Shown: positions 14,642 to 15,398 of the stretch, piece by piece
Layout: each line of letters starts with the position of its first letter
How positions within the stretch are numbered: position 1 is the first letter of the stretch
NCBI GenBank assembly: GCA_003598085.1
Contig: QZKU01000050.1
Coordinates: forward strand, 1 to 15,398
Source: Candidatus Abyssobacteria bacterium SURF_5
GTDB lineage: Bacteria; Abyssobacteria; SURF-5
DNA length: 15,398 bases
Direction of reading: 5' to 3'
Translations under genes and position numbers: made by a program
Notes under the pieces: generated by a model
Databases searched by the model: none
The model's input: only the letters and a program-made list of their open reading frames with translations
Told to the model about the DNA's origin: nothing

Positions 14642-14920
14642 GTAACAAGCTTAGTGACCCGGCTCATAGCTGCAAATAGATATGGTAATGTCGAACATTG
14701 TTGAAGATAGCACATGTATCTTCATTGTCGATCATTCCTGCGAAGGGAGGAGTCCAGAAAACCGAAATCGGCGAAGAAGACTGCTCAGCTTCGGCGCCGG
14801 CAGCTGCGCAAGCAACTCGTGTTCTGAAGGCTTTCTCCATGTATATACTGGCCACGAGCAAGAGCCGAACCCCATACATGGATTAGCAGGTGAAGGACCA
14901 GAGCATACCATAACTCAGAG
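14642..14920. other. intergenic stretch with no convincing gene
   Basis: The gap between the two LVIVD genes is 347 bases. It holds a degenerate REP-like hairpin (14734-14753) and, at its right end, leader copy B. Open frames at 14682 and 14698 have no ribosome binding site or recognisable motif, and I regard them as chance. No intrinsic terminator was seen after the stop at 14641. Confidence 0.5.
14734..14753. repeat. degenerate REP-like palindrome
   Basis: ATTCCTGC (14734-14741) and GGAGGAGT (14746-14753) form seven of eight pairs (one G-T) around GAAG and are followed by CCAGA. This resembles the common intergenic repeat ATTCCCGC-GAAA-GCGGGAAT-CCAGA that I know from deltaproteobacterial and other genomes. 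Only one degenerate copy is in the window. Confidence 0.4.
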
Positions 14921-15009
14921 ACGGGAGAATTTTGCTTCACAGACGGCGGCATAACTGAATCGTTCAAAAAGGTGGGAGGAAAAAAACAATGACATCGAGA
15001 AAGCTGTTA
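14921..15009 (+). repeat. duplicated 5' leader, copy B
   Basis: Homologue of 2742-2829. The core TTTTGCTT and AGACGGCGGCATA is at 14930-14953. GGGAGG (14974-14979) gives the ribosome binding site for ATG 14989, and the match ends within the signal peptide codons. Here the leader is attached to a real LVIVD gene. Confidence 0.7.
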
Positions 15010-15398
15010 GTGCTAACTTTTCTATCGGTAGTAACGGTTATAGTTTATTCACATGAAGCTTTTGCACACGATCCATGCGATATCAGATTTCCTCCTATCG
15101 TCGGTTCTGTCGATGTATCTTATGCTTCAGACGTTGCTGTCTCCGGCTCGTATGCCTATATTGCGGATGGGGCAGTCGGATTGCGAATAGTCGATGTCAC
15201 TGACCCCACTTCGCCTTTTGTTGCCGGTTCGATCGATACCCCCGGTTACGCACAAAGCGTTGCGGTCTCGGGTTCATATGCGTACATCGCCGATGGTTCT
15301 GACTCATTTTGGACACTTTGGGCTTGGGTTTGGTCAAAAATCTGCAAAAACCCCTTATTTTTTGGGGGTTCGATTTTCCGGAAGTCGAAATGTAGTGC
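14989..15398 (+). CDS. second exported LVIVD-repeat protein, interrupted or incomplete
   Basis: ATG 14989 follows GGGAGG (14974-14979) with a 9-nt spacer. A signal peptide covers about 1-26 (MTSRKLL, hydrophobic core, EAFA). One complete LVIVD repeat follows (SDVAVSGSYAYIADG, then LRIVDVTDPTSP), then the start of a second (SVAVSGSYAYIADG) that breaks off at about 15299. From there the frame stays open to the window edge but encodes residues unlike LVIVD (rich in W, K and F), where a GL-x-VVDVSNP strand should come. The intact part resembles the repeats at 12446-14641. The gene is either disrupted by an insertion at about 15300 or the sequence there is a junction artefact. The true C-terminus is not in the window. 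Confidence 0.75.
   Translation, partial: MTSRKLLVLTFLSVVTVIVYSHEAFAHDPCDIRFPPIVGSVDVSYASDVAVSGSYAYIADGAVGLRIVDVTDPTSPFVAGSIDTPGYAQSVAVSGSYAYIADGSDSFWTLWAWVWSKICKNPLFFGGSIFRKSKCS
15300..15398. other. unrelated AT-rich sequence breaking the LVIVD gene, possible mobile-element end
   Basis: At 15300 the repeat pattern stops within one codon and the sequence becomes AT-rich and homopolymer-rich. It starts TGACTCATTTTGGACACT, a TG start followed by a TTTTGGACACTT-like motif that recalls the ends of some IS21-type elements (from memory, unverified). AACCCC and GGGGTT (about 15348-15370) form a hairpin around a T-rich loop. No transposase frame is visible in the 99 bases available. Confidence 0.4.

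Noticed and set aside
14698-14886. 62-codon frame between the LVIVD genes
   Set aside because: It has no ribosome binding site, its composition is not protein-like, and it crosses a REP-like palindrome.

Overview
The window is about 15.4 kb of moderately GC-rich bacterial DNA in which every convincing gene lies on the + strand and encodes an exported protein: each complete gene starts with an N-terminal signal peptide, usually behind a purine-rich AGGAGG-type ribosome binding site. There are no rRNA, tRNA, replication or core metabolic genes, so the host cannot be named from the sequence. The mix of LVIVD beta-propeller, right-handed beta-helix, C25-type and subtilisin-type exported proteins is typical of environmental Gram-negative bacteria with large secretomes (deltaproteobacteria-like lineages and various uncultured phyla); this is an inference. 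Layout, left to right. Positions 3-92 hold the C-terminal end of an IS5-type transposase. After an AT-rich gap comes a candidate sigma-70 promoter (343-371), a strong ribosome binding site with an 11-codon mini-ORF (419-454), and two paralogous secreted proteins of unknown function (538-1371 and 1819-2658). A truncated relative lies between them (1374-1637). A 5' leader and a 7-codon gene stub (2742-2832) followed by an apparent intrinsic terminator (2836-2865) come next. They precede a secreted subtilisin-family (S8) protease with an Ig-like module and a seven-repeat C-terminal propeller-like domain (2968-5721). A 1635-residue protein follows (5892-10799), combining cell-wall-binding-repeat-like segments, a C25/gingipain-like cysteine peptidase domain and a C-terminal right-handed beta-helix. 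The beta-helix part occurs again as a stand-alone exported protein (10849-12309). A 731-residue protein with fourteen LVIVD repeats, enough for two seven-bladed propellers, occupies 12446-14641. A second LVIVD gene starts at 14989; its coding character stops abruptly at about 15300, where an unrelated AT-rich sequence begins. The striking theme is module sharing between neighbours. The same Ig-like module sits in the S8 protease and the LVIVD protein; the same beta-helix plus tail is in the C25 protein and the following gene; and the two small proteins share one fold. In two unrelated pairs the last 32-37 bp of the genes are identical at nucleotide level although the rest differs at many synonymous sites. 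The leader at 2742-2829 and the leader of the LVIVD gene at 14989 are also homologous. Together with the truncated gene pieces and the IS remnant, this suggests a locus where surface or secreted proteins are assembled and decayed by recombination of ready-made modules. The genes may act together at the cell surface, with two proteases alongside adhesive or scaffold-like repeat proteins, but nothing in the sequence proves a joint pathway.
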